Assembly: GCA_963663635.2 (NCBI GenBank) | Contig: CAXXMY010000011.1 | Location: 496,001-560,000 of the forward strand | DNA length: 64,000 nt | Direction of reading: 5' to 3' | Source of the DNA: Poriferisodalis sp963663635 | Lineage (GTDB): Bacteria > Actinomycetota > Acidimicrobiia > Acidimicrobiales > Poriferisodalaceae | Part shown: positions 1 to 8,667 of the stretch, one piece after another | Position numbering within the stretch: position 1 is the stretch's first letter | How the letters are laid out: each line of letters starts with the position of its first letter | The notes under the pieces: model-generated | The model's database searches: none | Told to the model about the DNA's origin: nothing | Seen by the model: the letters and a program-made list of their open reading frames with translations, nothing else | Position numbers and translations under genes: made by a program

Positions 1-377
1 AGCACACGCGCAAGCAGGTAGGGAGCGACCGTCGGGATCGCCGCGAATCGCAACGGGCCGATGAGATCAGTAGCTGTACTGCGCCCCCATTCCATCAATT
101 CGTCGGTGCAGTGCAGAATCGTCCGGGCCCGAGCCGCGAGTTCGCGTCCCGCGGCAGTCATGACGACGCCGCGCCCAACCCGCTCGGTCACGGCCACGCC
201 GAGGTGGCGTTCGAGCTGGCGGATCTGGGTGCTCAGGGTGGGCTGAGAGACGTAGCACGCTGCAGCTGCCCGCCCGATGTGCCCGTGGGCATCGAGTGCC
301 ACGAGGTACTCAAGCTGGCGAATCGTCGGCCGATTGGTGGGGTGAATCGCTGCGCGAACGCCCGACGCGGGACTCAT
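1..377 (-). CDS. LysR-family transcriptional regulator, OxyR-like (3' part outside window)
   Basis: The frame is open from an ATG at 377 to the window edge, so only about 125 N-terminal residues are present. They hold a LysR winged helix-turn-helix: a TIRQLEYLVAL start, then GRAAAACYVSQPTLSTQI as the recognition region, then RQLERHLGV and the MTAAGRELAARAR linker helix. The form of these motifs is closest to OxyR-type regulators. The effector domain begins (GPLRFAAIPTVAPYLLA) but its redox cysteines, if any, lie outside the window. LysR proteins usually regulate a divergent neighbour; here that is the cysteine desulfurase. No good Shine-Dalgarno is visible before the ATG. Family call is firm, OxyR identity is tentative. 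Confidence 0.85.
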   Translation of the reverse strand, partial: MSPASGVRAAIHPTNRPTIRQLEYLVALDAHGHIGRAAAACYVSQPTLSTQIRQLERHLGVAVTERVGRGVVMTAAGRELAARARTILHCTDELMEWGRSTATDLIGPLRFAAIPTVAPYLLARV

Positions 378-721
378 CGGCGCCGACCGGCCCGCGAACG
401 GCCCAGACTGCCGGCACCCGGCTGCTCGATCATCGCTCGGTTCGGTTCGGGTCGGCGGTATGACGGCTCTGCTTGTCGGTGACGGGGGCCCCCCGACTCG
501 GTGGTGGGCGGATGTCTCATGTGACTGTTTCTCGCTGACTGTTGTCGGTGTCGGTCCCCGATGCCATTTTCCCGCGTCCGACTGCCACGGTGGTCGCGCC
601 CCGGTCAGGAAACAATCTGTTTGTTGCGGTGTCGTCCATAGGCCGGGACTATGAAATGAATCCGAGACATGCGGTTGAACCGCCGGCGGGAGCGGCGATG
701 TCGTGGCCGTAACCTCGCGGC
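378..721. other. Intergenic region between divergent LysR gene and cysteine desulfurase
   Basis: No convincing gene is visible in this 344-base stretch; open frames crossing it are out of phase with the flanking genes and lack family motifs. It must hold the promoters of both divergent genes. A short inverted repeat (AACAA at 611-615, TTGTT at 621-625) is a possible but weak operator half-site pair for the LysR protein. Confidence 0.5.
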
Positions 722-1879
722 GTGGCCCCTCCCCGCACGGCTGCCGAGCAGCGCCCGGCGTATTTGGACTGCGCCGCGTCGACACCGATGCGACCGTGCG
801 CGGTCGACGCCATGACGCCCTATCTCGAGATGCAGTTCGCGAACCCGTCGGGTGCGCACCGCATGGCCCGAGCGTCACGCGCGGCGATTGACGACGCCCG
901 CGAGATCGCTGCGAGCGCGGTCGGGTTCGATCCTCATGGCATCGTGTTCACGAGCGGCGGGACCGAGGCCGACAATCTGGCAGTCCGGGGCGTTGCCGCA
1001 GCGATCGGTACTACGGCGCTGTGCCCGGCGACTGAGCACCACGCAGTCCTTCATCCCGTCGAGGCCGTGGGCGGGCGCACCGTTTGCGTCCACGCCGACG
1101 GCCAGATCGATCTGGACCATCTGAGAGCCCAGCTTGGGCCCGACGCGGGGCCAGCGGTGGGGCTCGTGTCAGTAATGCTGGTCAACAATGAATCGGGTGT
1201 CATCGCGGACCTCGACGCCGTGGCCGACGTCGTGCACGCCGATGCGCCCGGCGCCTTGCTGCACACAGATGCTGTGCAAGGCGTCAACTGGACCGATGTG
1301 CCCGAAGCAGCCCGGTCCGCGGATCTGCTGTCGCTGAGCGCGCACAAGTTCGGAGGCCCCAAGGGCGTCGGGTTGCTGGCCCTGCGGCCTGGGGTGTCCG
1401 TCGCTGCGCAAGTCCTCGGTGGGGGTCAGGAGGCAGAGCGACGAAGCGGCACACACAACACAGCGGGCATCGTCGCGCTGGGTGCCGCGCTGGCCGAGCT
1501 GTCGGCGAATCGGACAGCGGACATCAAGCGGATCGGAGCACTCCGGGACCGCCTCGCGGACGGGCTCACCACAGCGATCAAAGGTTGCGTCGAGACAGTG
1601 CCCCGCACTCAACGTGCCGCTGGTATCTGCCAACTGCTCATCAGCGGCATCGAGACCGAGGCGTTGCTGGTGCTGCTCGACCGGTACGACGTCATGGCAT
1701 CGGCGGCCGCCTCATGTGCGTCAGGCGCCATGGAGCCCAGTCATGTGCTGGCGGCGATGGGCGTCGAGCGCACCGCCGCCTCGGGCTCGCTGCGACTGTC
1801 GCTGGGCTGGTGCACGCAAGCGTGGGAGATCGACCGGGCCATCGAGGCGATTCCGCCCTGCGTGGAGCAGTTGCGGTGA
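722..1879 (+). CDS. Cysteine desulfurase (NifS/IscS family)
   Basis: A PLP enzyme that removes sulfur from cysteine to form a protein persulfide for thio-modification of tRNA and Fe-S cluster assembly. The 385-residue product (GTG start) has the usual family length. PLP-binding His is at about 106 (ATEHHAVL) and the Schiff-base Lys at 209 (LSAHKFGG). The catalytic Cys is at 332 in AASCASGAMEPSHVL, matching the short-loop IscS/NifS group, and RSGTHN precedes GIVALGAAL. The stop codon overlaps the GTG start of mnmA (GTGA at 1876-1879), so the two are co-translated and the likely job is to donate sulfur to MnmA. No iscU or suf genes are nearby, so a general Fe-S role is not shown by context. Confidence 0.93.
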   Translation: MAPPRTAAEQRPAYLDCAASTPMRPCAVDAMTPYLEMQFANPSGAHRMARASRAAIDDAREIAASAVGFDPHGIVFTSGGTEADNLAVRGVAAAIGTTALCPATEHHAVLHPVEAVGGRTVCVHADGQIDLDHLRAQLGPDAGPAVGLVSVMLVNNESGVIADLDAVADVVHADAPGALLHTDAVQGVNWTDVPEAARSADLLSLSAHKFGGPKGVGLLALRPGVSVAAQVLGGGQEAERRSGTHNTAGIVALGAALAELSANRTADIKRIGALRDRLADGLTTAIKGCVETVPRTQRAAGICQLLISGIETEALLVLLDRYDVMASAAASCASGAMEPSHVLAAMGVERTAASGSLRLSLGWCTQAWEIDRAIEAIPPCVEQLR

Positions 1880-2916
1880 GCCGAGTCCTTGTCGCGATGT
1901 CCGGAGGAGTGGACAGCTCGGTCGCGGCCGCACTGTGCCAGCGTGATGGCCACGAGGTGGTGGGCGTCACTCTCAAACTGTGGGGCGGGCCACAGGATCA
2001 GGGCTGCTGCGCCGTTTCCGATGTCGACGATGCGCGCCGCGTGTGCCAGCAGCTGGGCATCGACCACTTCGTGTTCAATTACGCCGCCGAATTTGAGCGA
2101 GATGTCGTCGAGCCCTACGTGGACGCTCACCGCCGCGGCGTGACGCCCAACCCGTGCATTGCCTGCAATCGGCATGTGAAGTTCGACGTCCTGCTGGATC
2201 GCACCCGGCGTCTGGGGTTCGAGCGCCTCGTCACAGGCCACCACGTCCGCGTCGTCGACCGGGATGGCCGCCGTCGGCTGCGGCGAGGTGCCGATGACGC
2301 CAAGGACCAGTCCTATGTGCTGTACATGCTGTCGAGCGCTGATCTGGCTGGCCTGTGGTTCCCCGTCGGCGACTATCGCAAGGACGAGCTGAGAATGCTC
2401 GCAGCCGAGTTGGGCTTGCGAACCGCAGACAAGCCCGACAGCCAGGACGTGTGCTTCATCACGGCGGCGTCGGGACGGTCCAGGTTCCTGGCCGAGCGCA
2501 TGGAACTTCACCCCGCAGATCTGGTCGACACCGCGGGGAAGCGCGTCGGCACCGCACCCGCAGTCGAGCTCGTGACGGTAGGGCAGCGCAAGGGTTTGGA
2601 TCTTGGTGGTGCACCGGGTCGGCGATATGCCATCGACGTGGACGTAGTTGAGCGTCGTGTCACCGTCGGCACAGCGGGCGAGCTCACGGCGGAAGGCGTG
2701 GCGCTTGTCGACCATCGCTGGGCGGAGGCTCCGTATACCGGTGCCGTTGAGGCGCAAGCCAGCGCGCACGGGCAGGCGCTGCCCGCCCGCCTCGATGCTG
2801 CGGGCCAGCTGCATTGGGCGACGCTGCAACGTCGCGTGGCAGCTGGCCAGGCTGTCGTGTTCTACGCAGACGATGAGGTCGTGGGTGGCGCGACCGCTGC
2901 CCGCCAGCCCGCATGA
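1876..2916 (+). CDS. mnmA: tRNA-specific 2-thiouridylase MnmA
   Basis: This enzyme makes 2-thiouridine at wobble position 34 of tRNA Lys, Glu and Gln using a persulfide relayed from the desulfurase upstream. The GTG at 1876 was chosen because it overlaps the previous stop and places SRVLVAMSGGVDSS at the N terminus; the same frame stays open upstream but that part is antiparallel noise over the desulfurase. The P-loop SGGVDSS is at 9-15. Catalytic cysteines are at 97 (NPCIACNRHVKF) and 193 (DSQDVCFI). The 346-residue length fits the family. The extra Cys-rich segment GGPQDQGCCAVSD is common in actinobacterial MnmA. The stop codon lies in a 14-bp tandem duplication. Confidence 0.95.
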   Translation: MSRVLVAMSGGVDSSVAAALCQRDGHEVVGVTLKLWGGPQDQGCCAVSDVDDARRVCQQLGIDHFVFNYAAEFERDVVEPYVDAHRRGVTPNPCIACNRHVKFDVLLDRTRRLGFERLVTGHHVRVVDRDGRRRLRRGADDAKDQSYVLYMLSSADLAGLWFPVGDYRKDELRMLAAELGLRTADKPDSQDVCFITAASGRSRFLAERMELHPADLVDTAGKRVGTAPAVELVTVGQRKGLDLGGAPGRRYAIDVDVVERRVTVGTAGELTAEGVALVDHRWAEAPYTGAVEAQASAHGQALPARLDAAGQLHWATLQRRVAAGQAVVFYADDEVVGGATAARQPA

Positions 2917-2939
2917 GCCAGCCCGCATGAGCCAGCCCG
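2903..2939. repeat. 14-bp tandem duplication at the mnmA / downstream gene junction
   Basis: The unit gccagcccgcatga occurs at 2903-2916 and 2917-2930, with a 9-base partial third copy at 2931-2939. Each full unit ends in ATGA. The first ATGA contains the mnmA stop; its ATG at 2913 runs into a stop after five codons, while the second ATG (2927) opens the next gene. Since 14 is not a multiple of three, the duplication appears to have split an ancestral ATGA stop/start overlap. Confidence 0.85.
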
Positions 2940-3373
2940 GAGACGGTGCGCCCATTCCGTGGGCGCTGCGCAAGGGTGTCTCGACGGCAATCACGCTCGG
3001 CGTCCTCGTCGCTGCCGCGGGTGTCGTGCTCGCGGTATGGCTGAGTCGTGGTGGCGAGGCCTCACCGTCCTATCCCAGCGGCCTGCAGGAAGTTGTGCCT
3101 GTGCCAGGCGCTCAAGTGCCGCGCCAGAGCCCCATCGGTGCCCGGCTCGACGGCGGTTGGAAGCCGACGCTCGTCATCGGCGGGACCACGATTCCGGCTA
3201 ATCAGCTCGATGCTGGCACGACGCAGCTCGGCGAGTACTTCTTCGCCCCGGGACCGGGCAAGGTGATTGAGGAGCTGCGCAGCGGTCAGACGTGCGCCCG
3301 CGTCACTGCAACCCCGGTCATCGATGTCCAAGCAGCTGACTTCAGCTTCGAGTGGTGCTTCAGCACGTTCTGA
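2927..3373 (+). CDS. Membrane-anchored hypothetical protein
   Basis: The 148-residue product has one N-terminal transmembrane helix (about residues 18-40, ITLGVLVAAAGVVLAVWLS) with a basic residue before it. An extracytoplasmic domain of about 105 residues follows, with two cysteines near the C terminus (QTCARV and EWCFSTF) that could form a disulfide. I do not recognise the family. It follows mnmA by 10 bases and converges with ligA. The ATG at 2927 is the second of two duplicated start codons; the first leads to a stop after five codons. Confidence 0.7.
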   Translation: MSQPGDGAPIPWALRKGVSTAITLGVLVAAAGVVLAVWLSRGGEASPSYPSGLQEVVPVPGAQVPRQSPIGARLDGGWKPTLVIGGTTIPANQLDAGTTQLGEYFFAPGPGKVIEELRSGQTCARVTATPVIDVQAADFSFEWCFSTF

Positions 3374-3458
3374 TCGGCGAACAGGCTGCGCGGATGGGTG
3401 ACGGCCTGTGTGGTGAAGCCGTTTGCCTCCCGCTGCCGGTCACTTCGCTCACGGGCCG

Positions 3459-5699
3459 TTAGGCGCCGCCCTCGAAGTCGACAGAGCCCCGAGAGAGCAG
3501 CGTGCGCAGCCCATCCTCGTCGAGGACCGGGATTCCCAACTCGGCGGCCCGGTCCAGCTTGGCCTGACCGGCCCGATCGCCGGCGACGAGGGCATAGGTG
3601 CTCTTGTTGATCGATGATGTCGCCTTGCCGCCGCGTTCGATGATGGCCCGCTTTGCATCGTCACGCGACATGAACCAACTGTCGAGGTTGCCGCTCACCA
3701 CGACCGAGCGGCCGGCGAGGACTTGAGGGGCGTCGGCGATGTCGTCGACGACATCGAAGCGGACGCCGACCGAGCGCAGCTTGCGCATGAGTTCCCGATT
3801 TGCCTCATCGGCGAAGAAGTCGATGACGCTGGCAGCAATGATCGGGCCGATGCCGTCGATCTCAGCGAGATCCTCGGCGCTCGCGTCAATGACTGCGTCG
3901 AGCGAGCGGAATCGGCGAGCAAGCAATTCGGACGCGGTCGGACCAAGATGCTCGACGCCCAATCCGATGAGCAATCTTGGCAGCGGCGAGTTGCGAGCGT
4001 CATCGATCTCTGCCACGAGGCTCACGGCAGATTTCTCGGCGAAGCCCTCGAGCCCGGCGAGAACGTCGGCACGCAGCGTGAACAGGTCGGCCACGTCGCA
4101 GACAAGGCCCGTTTCGTACAGCAGGATCACGGTTCGTTCGCCGAGGCCTTCGATGTCGAGCGCGCCCCGGCTGACGAAGTGCCCGATGCCCTGCATCACT
4201 CGCGCCCGGCAGGAGCGATTGGTGCAGTAGGTGTTGGCGTCACCCTCGGCACGCGTCAGCGACTCGGAGCACTCCGGACAGATCGCCGGGAACTTCCATT
4301 CTGCGAGCCCACGAGGTCGCTCGGCGAGCACTGGACCGACGACTTCTGGAATGACATCTCCGGCTTTGCGGACGATCACCGTGTCGCCGGGGCGGACATC
4401 TTTGGCGGCCACCTGGTCCTCGTTGTGCAGCGTCGCCAACGACACCGTCGATCCGCCCACGAACACTGGCTCGAGGACGGCGAACGGCGTCGCACGGCCC
4501 GTGCGTCCGATCGACACCATGATGTTCTCGAGCTTGGTCGTGCGCTCCTCTGGCGGGAACTTGTATGCGATCGCCCACCGGGGCGCTCGGCTGGTGGCTC
4601 CGAGCTGCGAGCGCTGTTCGAGATCGACAAGCTTGACCACGACGCCGTCGATCTCGTAGTCGGGATTGTGACGATCGAGCTGCCACCTGGCGCAGAACTC
4701 TTCGACGTCTGCCAGCGAACGGAACGTCCTGATCTCAGGATTCACGGGCAGACCGAGCTCGGCAAGGAATTCGAACACCTTGTCGGCTGTGCCGAGATCG
4801 GGGCCGCCGACGACCTCACCGATGTCGTAGCTCCAGAACGACAGCCCGCGGGTTGCCACAATGGACGGGTCTTTCTGACGCAAGCTGCCCGCGGCGGTGT
4901 TGCGGGCATTGGCGTAGACGGGATGGCGGCGCTCCGCATCGGTCGAGGTCATCTTTGCGGCTGTGTCGAGCTGGCGCCGCCGCTGGGGCACCATGTTTTC
5001 GGGTGCGGCGGCGAGGCTTTGGCGCGCATCCGCAGCGGCAGTCAAGAGTGCGTCGCGGGCGGTCGCCTGTGCCTCGTTGAGCTCGCGGAACTTTGCGAGC
5101 GGCAGGTACACCTCGCCCCGGACCTCGATCACCCGAGGGACGCCGACGGCGACCGATGCGTTCAGCTCTCGAGGAATTGCACTGATGGTCATGACGTTCG
5201 CGGTGACGTCCTCGCCGACACGCCCGTTGCCTCGCGTGGCGGCCTGGACGAGGCGTCCGTCCTCGTAGCGCAGCGAGATCGCGAGCCCGTCGAACTTGAG
5301 CTCGCAGATGAGCTCTGGACTGGGCACATCGTCATCGGGCCTTGTGCCGTCGGAGGTCGTCTCGTCGCCGTCGAACAGCGCCGGCTGCGTTGCGGCCAAG
5401 CCACGTATGACACGGCCGTGCCATGCCCGCAGCTCGTCGCCGTTCATCGCGTTGTCCAGCGACATCATCGGCACTGCATGCGTGACTTGCTCAAACAGCG
5501 TGGAGGGATCGCCGCCGACTCGGGCGGTGGGAGATGCGGAATCTGTTTCGAGACCGTGGGCGGCTTCGAGTTCGCGCAGCTCGCGAACGAGCGCGTCGTA
5601 GTCGCCGTCGGGGATCGTCGGGTCGTCGAGCTCGTGGTACGCCCGGCGATGCACGTCGACTTCGATTCGCAGCTGGTCGATGCGCTCGCGCTCTTCCAC
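3459..5699 (-). CDS. ligA: NAD-dependent DNA ligase LigA
   Basis: This is the replicative ligase sealing nicks with NAD. The 746-residue protein shows the family order: Ia domain (Tyr/Asp-rich YHELDDPTIPDGDYD), adenylation domain with the lysine nucleophile at about 135 in CELKFDGLAI, OB fold, a four-Cys zinc finger (CPEC then CTNRSC), helix-hairpin-helix repeats (EIDGIGPIIAAS) and a C-terminal BRCT domain (GRSVVVSGNLDS). It is about 70 residues longer than typical LigA because of two insertions: an acidic stretch just before the KxDG motif (about 105-127) and a helical segment around 211-258 before NARNTAAGSLRQ. GTG start. It is divergent from the membrane-protein gene at 5732, and a long antisense frame opposite it is a codon-bias shadow. 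Confidence 0.97.
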   Translation of the reverse strand: MEERERIDQLRIEVDVHRRAYHELDDPTIPDGDYDALVRELRELEAAHGLETDSASPTARVGGDPSTLFEQVTHAVPMMSLDNAMNGDELRAWHGRVIRGLAATQPALFDGDETTSDGTRPDDDVPSPELICELKFDGLAISLRYEDGRLVQAATRGNGRVGEDVTANVMTISAIPRELNASVAVGVPRVIEVRGEVYLPLAKFRELNEAQATARDALLTAAADARQSLAAAPENMVPQRRRQLDTAAKMTSTDAERRHPVYANARNTAAGSLRQKDPSIVATRGLSFWSYDIGEVVGGPDLGTADKVFEFLAELGLPVNPEIRTFRSLADVEEFCARWQLDRHNPDYEIDGVVVKLVDLEQRSQLGATSRAPRWAIAYKFPPEERTTKLENIMVSIGRTGRATPFAVLEPVFVGGSTVSLATLHNEDQVAAKDVRPGDTVIVRKAGDVIPEVVGPVLAERPRGLAEWKFPAICPECSESLTRAEGDANTYCTNRSCRARVMQGIGHFVSRGALDIEGLGERTVILLYETGLVCDVADLFTLRADVLAGLEGFAEKSAVSLVAEIDDARNSPLPRLLIGLGVEHLGPTASELLARRFRSLDAVIDASAEDLAEIDGIGPIIAASVIDFFADEANRELMRKLRSVGVRFDVVDDIADAPQVLAGRSVVVSGNLDSWFMSRDDAKRAIIERGGKATSSINKSTYALVAGDRAGQAKLDRAAELGIPVLDEDGLRTLLSRGSVDFEGGA

Positions 5700-5731
5700 G
5701 AGAGCAAAACTACTGACGCGATGTCACACCA

Positions 5732-6679
5732 ATGACGGTGTCTGCGGCCTCGAACGGCGAGACTCACGCCGTGGGAGCAACGCTTCGTGCGCACCCGTCG
5801 TTGTGGCTGTTTCGGCTGCTTTGGCTCATCGCTCCATGGAGTGTGGGCGCAGCAGCGTCAACGGCGCTGTCGGCATGTGATTCCACGTCGGCGCGTCTGG
5901 TGAGCATTGAGCTGTGGGTCGCATGGGCGCTGGTGCTCACAGCGTCGCTCGTGAGACGACCTTGGGCGCTGACGGTTGTGCGCGTGTGCGCACCCGCGAC
6001 GATCGCCATCGCCGTCGGCTCGGTCTGGGCGGCGGCGGCATGGGGAGTGGCGCTGTCCGCGTCCGCTGCGGCGACGGCGATCGCAGGCGCTGTCGTCGCG
6101 GCAGCGCTGGCGCTCATGCCTGAAACGGGCAACGCCTACGTGGACGGTCTCAGCTACGGCAACGAGCGACGGATGCTCTTGCGAGCGCCCTTCTTCATTG
6201 CCGTGGCAGCGGTTCCGCCCGTGTGGGCGGCAGTCGTCGCAGGCACCGGCGGGCCGTTGGTGCTGTGGTCCATTGGCGCTTGGGCGTGGGCAATCGCAAC
6301 GACGCCAATCGGCCTTGCTGCAGCCGTGTTCGGGACTCGGGCGCTGCACCAGCTCGCCCGCCGTTGGGTCGTGTTCGTGCCGAACGGTTTCGTGCTCCAC
6401 GACCGCATGGCCGCCCATCAGCCCTTCCTGCTGCGACGTGCCGACATTGCGGGGCTCGGCCCCGCGCCCGCCGACATCGATCTCGACGCCCCCGACCTCG
6501 TGGATCTGAGCGGCAACGCGCTCGGTCCGGTGTTGGTGGTCGAGCTGAACGGCGACGTCGAAGTAGCGCCGCGCACCAAGGGCGTGGCCGAGGTCGTACT
6601 GGTCTCTCGGGTGCTGTTTTGCCCTACCCGTCCCGGCGAAATGCTGGCCGAGGCCGCACGCCGACGCATCGTTCGCTGA
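5732..6679 (+). CDS. Polytopic membrane protein of unknown function
   Basis: The 315-residue protein carries about six hydrophobic segments in its first 215 residues (for example AIAVGSVWAAAAWGVALSAS and WSIGAWAWAIATTPIGLAAA). A soluble tail of about 100 residues follows, beginning RRWVVFVPNGFVLHDR, which resembles PH-like or membrane-skirt tails of other actinobacterial membrane proteins. I cannot assign a family. It starts 32 bases from the divergent ligA start and precedes gatC by 43 bases, so it may be transcribed with gatCAB. Confidence 0.75.
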   Translation: MTVSAASNGETHAVGATLRAHPSLWLFRLLWLIAPWSVGAAASTALSACDSTSARLVSIELWVAWALVLTASLVRRPWALTVVRVCAPATIAIAVGSVWAAAAWGVALSASAAATAIAGAVVAAALALMPETGNAYVDGLSYGNERRMLLRAPFFIAVAAVPPVWAAVVAGTGGPLVLWSIGAWAWAIATTPIGLAAAVFGTRALHQLARRWVVFVPNGFVLHDRMAAHQPFLLRRADIAGLGPAPADIDLDAPDLVDLSGNALGPVLVVELNGDVEVAPRTKGVAEVVLVSRVLFCPTRPGEMLAEAARRRIVR

Positions 6680-6722
6680 GCACATTCTCTGCGGACGGAC
6701 GCAGCGTTACCCTGCCGCATGC

Positions 6723-7085
6723 ATGAGCGAGTCGACCTCGAGCGAGCCCGCAGAGACGCCGATTGAAGCGCCGGTCGGGGCACCGACTGAGGCCATCGGC
6801 ACCGAACAGGTCTCGTACGTCGCGCGGCTCGCCCGCATCGAGCTGACGCAGCCCGAGATCGAGCACTTCACGAGCCACTTGGCTCGCGTGCTCTCCCACG
6901 CCCGCGAGCTCTCCGATCTTGATCTCAGCGATGTGCCTCCCCTCACTCATCCGTATCCGCTGCACAACGTCTTTCGTGACGACGTGGTGGGTGGTGTCGC
7001 GGATCGCGACGAAGTGCTGTCCCAGGCTCCGGGCGCCGACGGGGGGCAGTTCGCTGTGCCTCCGGTGCTGGGTGCAACGTCATGA
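6723..7085 (+). CDS. gatC: Aspartyl/glutamyl-tRNA amidotransferase subunit C
   Basis: GatC is the small clamp subunit holding GatA and GatB together. The 120-residue product contains the family core VSYVARLARIELTQPEIEHF and the linker ending in PLTHPYPLHNVFRDD, preceded by an acidic, Pro/Ala-rich N-terminal extension of about 28 residues. An ATG at 7082 overlaps its stop codon (ATGA), opening a 31-codon frame that itself runs into gatA. In bacteria lacking GlnRS, GatCAB converts Glu-tRNA(Gln) to Gln-tRNA(Gln); the gltX and tRNA-Gln at about 45 kb fit this. Confidence 0.95.
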   Translation: MSESTSSEPAETPIEAPVGAPTEAIGTEQVSYVARLARIELTQPEIEHFTSHLARVLSHARELSDLDLSDVPPLTHPYPLHNVFRDDVVGGVADRDEVLSQAPGADGGQFAVPPVLGATS

Positions 7086-7177
7086 CTCCGCCAGTGGGAA
7101 ATTCAGTGGGGACAGCGTTTGTTGGGACAGTGGACGAAACGAGGCCTGAATTGCCCGGCACGGCGGACCCCAGATGA
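7082..7177 (+). CDS. Possible 31-residue coupling ORF between gatC and gatA
   Basis: The frame begins with ATG overlapping the gatC stop (ATGA at 7082-7085) and ends with TGA overlapping the gatA ATG (ATGA at 7174-7177). The peptide starts MTPPVGNSVGTAF and ends PGTADPR, with no recognisable domain. Both junctions have the geometry of translational coupling, and gatA has no strong Shine-Dalgarno of its own. Third-position GC is lower than in the neighbours, which argues against long-conserved coding. It may be a coupling device, a decayed gene, or chance. Confidence 0.4.
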   Translation: MTPPVGNSVGTAFVGTVDETRPELPGTADPR

Positions 7178-8667
7178 CCTCAGCTGCGGCCATCGCGAGT
7201 GACGTTCGGTCCGGCACCCGGCGGGCCGCAGACGTCGTCGAGGAGTACCTGAGCCAGATCGAAGCCCACGAACGTGACGTGGCAGCGTTCAATGTCGTCA
7301 CCGCTGACGAGGCGCGGGCTGCTGCCGCGGCGGTCGACGCCCTGGTCGCAGATGGTCGCGATCCGGGCCCGCTGGCAGGCGTGCCGGTCGCCTACAAGGA
7401 CAACCTGTGCACCCGCGGGATTGCGACCACCTGCTCGTCGCGCATGCTCGAGGGCTGGCTGCCGCCCTACGACGCCACCGTCGTGACCGCCATGGCTTCA
7501 GCGGGCGCCGTCATGATCGGCAAGACGAACCTTGACGAGTTCGCCATGGGGAGCTCCACCGAGAACTCCGCGTTCGGGCCGACACGCAATCCCTACGACC
7601 TCGGCCGGGTGCCCGGCGGTTCCAGCGGCGGCTCTGCGGCCGCAGTTGCAGCTGGGTTCGCGCCGCTGGCGCTGGGTTCGGACACGGGCGGTTCCATCCG
7701 TCAGCCCGCGGCGCTGTGCGGCGCCGTCGGCATCAAGCCCACCTACGGGCGTGTCAGCAGGTACGGCCTGGTGGCATTCGCGAGCTCGTTCGACCAGATT
7801 GGCCCAATAGCTGGCGATGTGGCTGACGCGGCGCTGGCTCTGGGTGTCATCAGCGGTCACGACCCTGCCGACAGCACATCCATTCCGGCAGAGGTACCCG
7901 ACTACGGCGCAGCGCTGCGCGAAGGCGTCGAGGGCTTGCGCGTCGGCGTCATCACTGAATTGGCCGGCGGGGGGTCGGCCGGCGGAGAGCCGGACGCTTC
8001 GCTCGGCGGTTCCGATCCCGAGGTCATCGAGCGGCTCCACGAGTCGGCCGAGGCACTGGCGGACGCCGGCGCTCGGGTCGGGCGTGCCTCGGTTCCTGCG
8101 GTCACTTACGGGCTCACGGCCTACTACCTCATTGCCCCAGCGGAGGCGTCGAGCAATCTGGCGCGTTACGACGGCACCCGCTACGGCCTGCGCGTCGCCG
8201 GTGCCGACGCCGAGGAGATGAACCGTCTGACCCGGCGGGCCGGATTCGGCGCGGAAGTCAAGGCGCGCATCATGCTCGGCACGTTCGCGCTCAGCGCCGG
8301 CTACTACGACGCCTACTACGGCAAGGCGCAACGAGTCCGCATGCTCACGCGGCGCGATTTCGACGCTGCGTACGCCGACTTTGACGTGCTGCTCTCACCC
8401 ACCTCGCCGTGTGTGGCATTCCCGTTCGGCGAGCGCTCGGATCCGATGACCATGTACCGGTGCGACACCTGCACCATCCCGTCCAACCTGAGCGGTGATC
8501 CGGCGATGTCGGTGCCGTTCGGCACCGGCGCTGCGGATTTGCCCGTCGGCGTGCAAGTCCTGGCTCCGGCAATGTGCGAGGCGAGAATGCTCACCGTCGC
8601 CGCAGCGCTCGAGCGTGCGGCGCCCCCGCTGCGGTCACCTCGTCTCGGGGGCGGGGAGGAATCGTGA
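7174..8667 (+). CDS. gatA: Aspartyl/glutamyl-tRNA amidotransferase subunit A
   Basis: GatA is the amidase subunit that frees ammonia from glutamine. The 497-residue protein has the amidase signature triad: Lys in GVPVAYKDNLC, the cis-Ser in DTGGSIRQPA, and the nucleophilic Ser in the PGGSSGGSAAAVAAG block order typical of the family. The start at 7174 is bounded: the same frame has a stop 27 bases upstream and no other good start codon. Its TGA overlaps the GTG of gatB (8664-8667). Length is normal for bacterial GatA. Confidence 0.97.
   Translation: MTSAAAIASDVRSGTRRAADVVEEYLSQIEAHERDVAAFNVVTADEARAAAAAVDALVADGRDPGPLAGVPVAYKDNLCTRGIATTCSSRMLEGWLPPYDATVVTAMASAGAVMIGKTNLDEFAMGSSTENSAFGPTRNPYDLGRVPGGSSGGSAAAVAAGFAPLALGSDTGGSIRQPAALCGAVGIKPTYGRVSRYGLVAFASSFDQIGPIAGDVADAALALGVISGHDPADSTSIPAEVPDYGAALREGVEGLRVGVITELAGGGSAGGEPDASLGGSDPEVIERLHESAEALADAGARVGRASVPAVTYGLTAYYLIAPAEASSNLARYDGTRYGLRVAGADAEEMNRLTRRAGFGAEVKARIMLGTFALSAGYYDAYYGKAQRVRMLTRRDFDAAYADFDVLLSPTSPCVAFPFGERSDPMTMYRCDTCTIPSNLSGDPAMSVPFGTGAADLPVGVQVLAPAMCEARMLTVAAALERAAPPLRSPRLGGGEES

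Noticed and set aside
611..625. Short inverted repeat AACAA/TTGTT as a LysR operator
   Set aside because: Five-base arms are too short to claim; no second site or T-N11-A pattern strengthens it.
3723..5735. Antisense open frame of 670 codons opposite ligA
   Set aside because: It mirrors ligA codon bias, has no domain signature and no ribosome site; ligA motifs are complete on the other strand.
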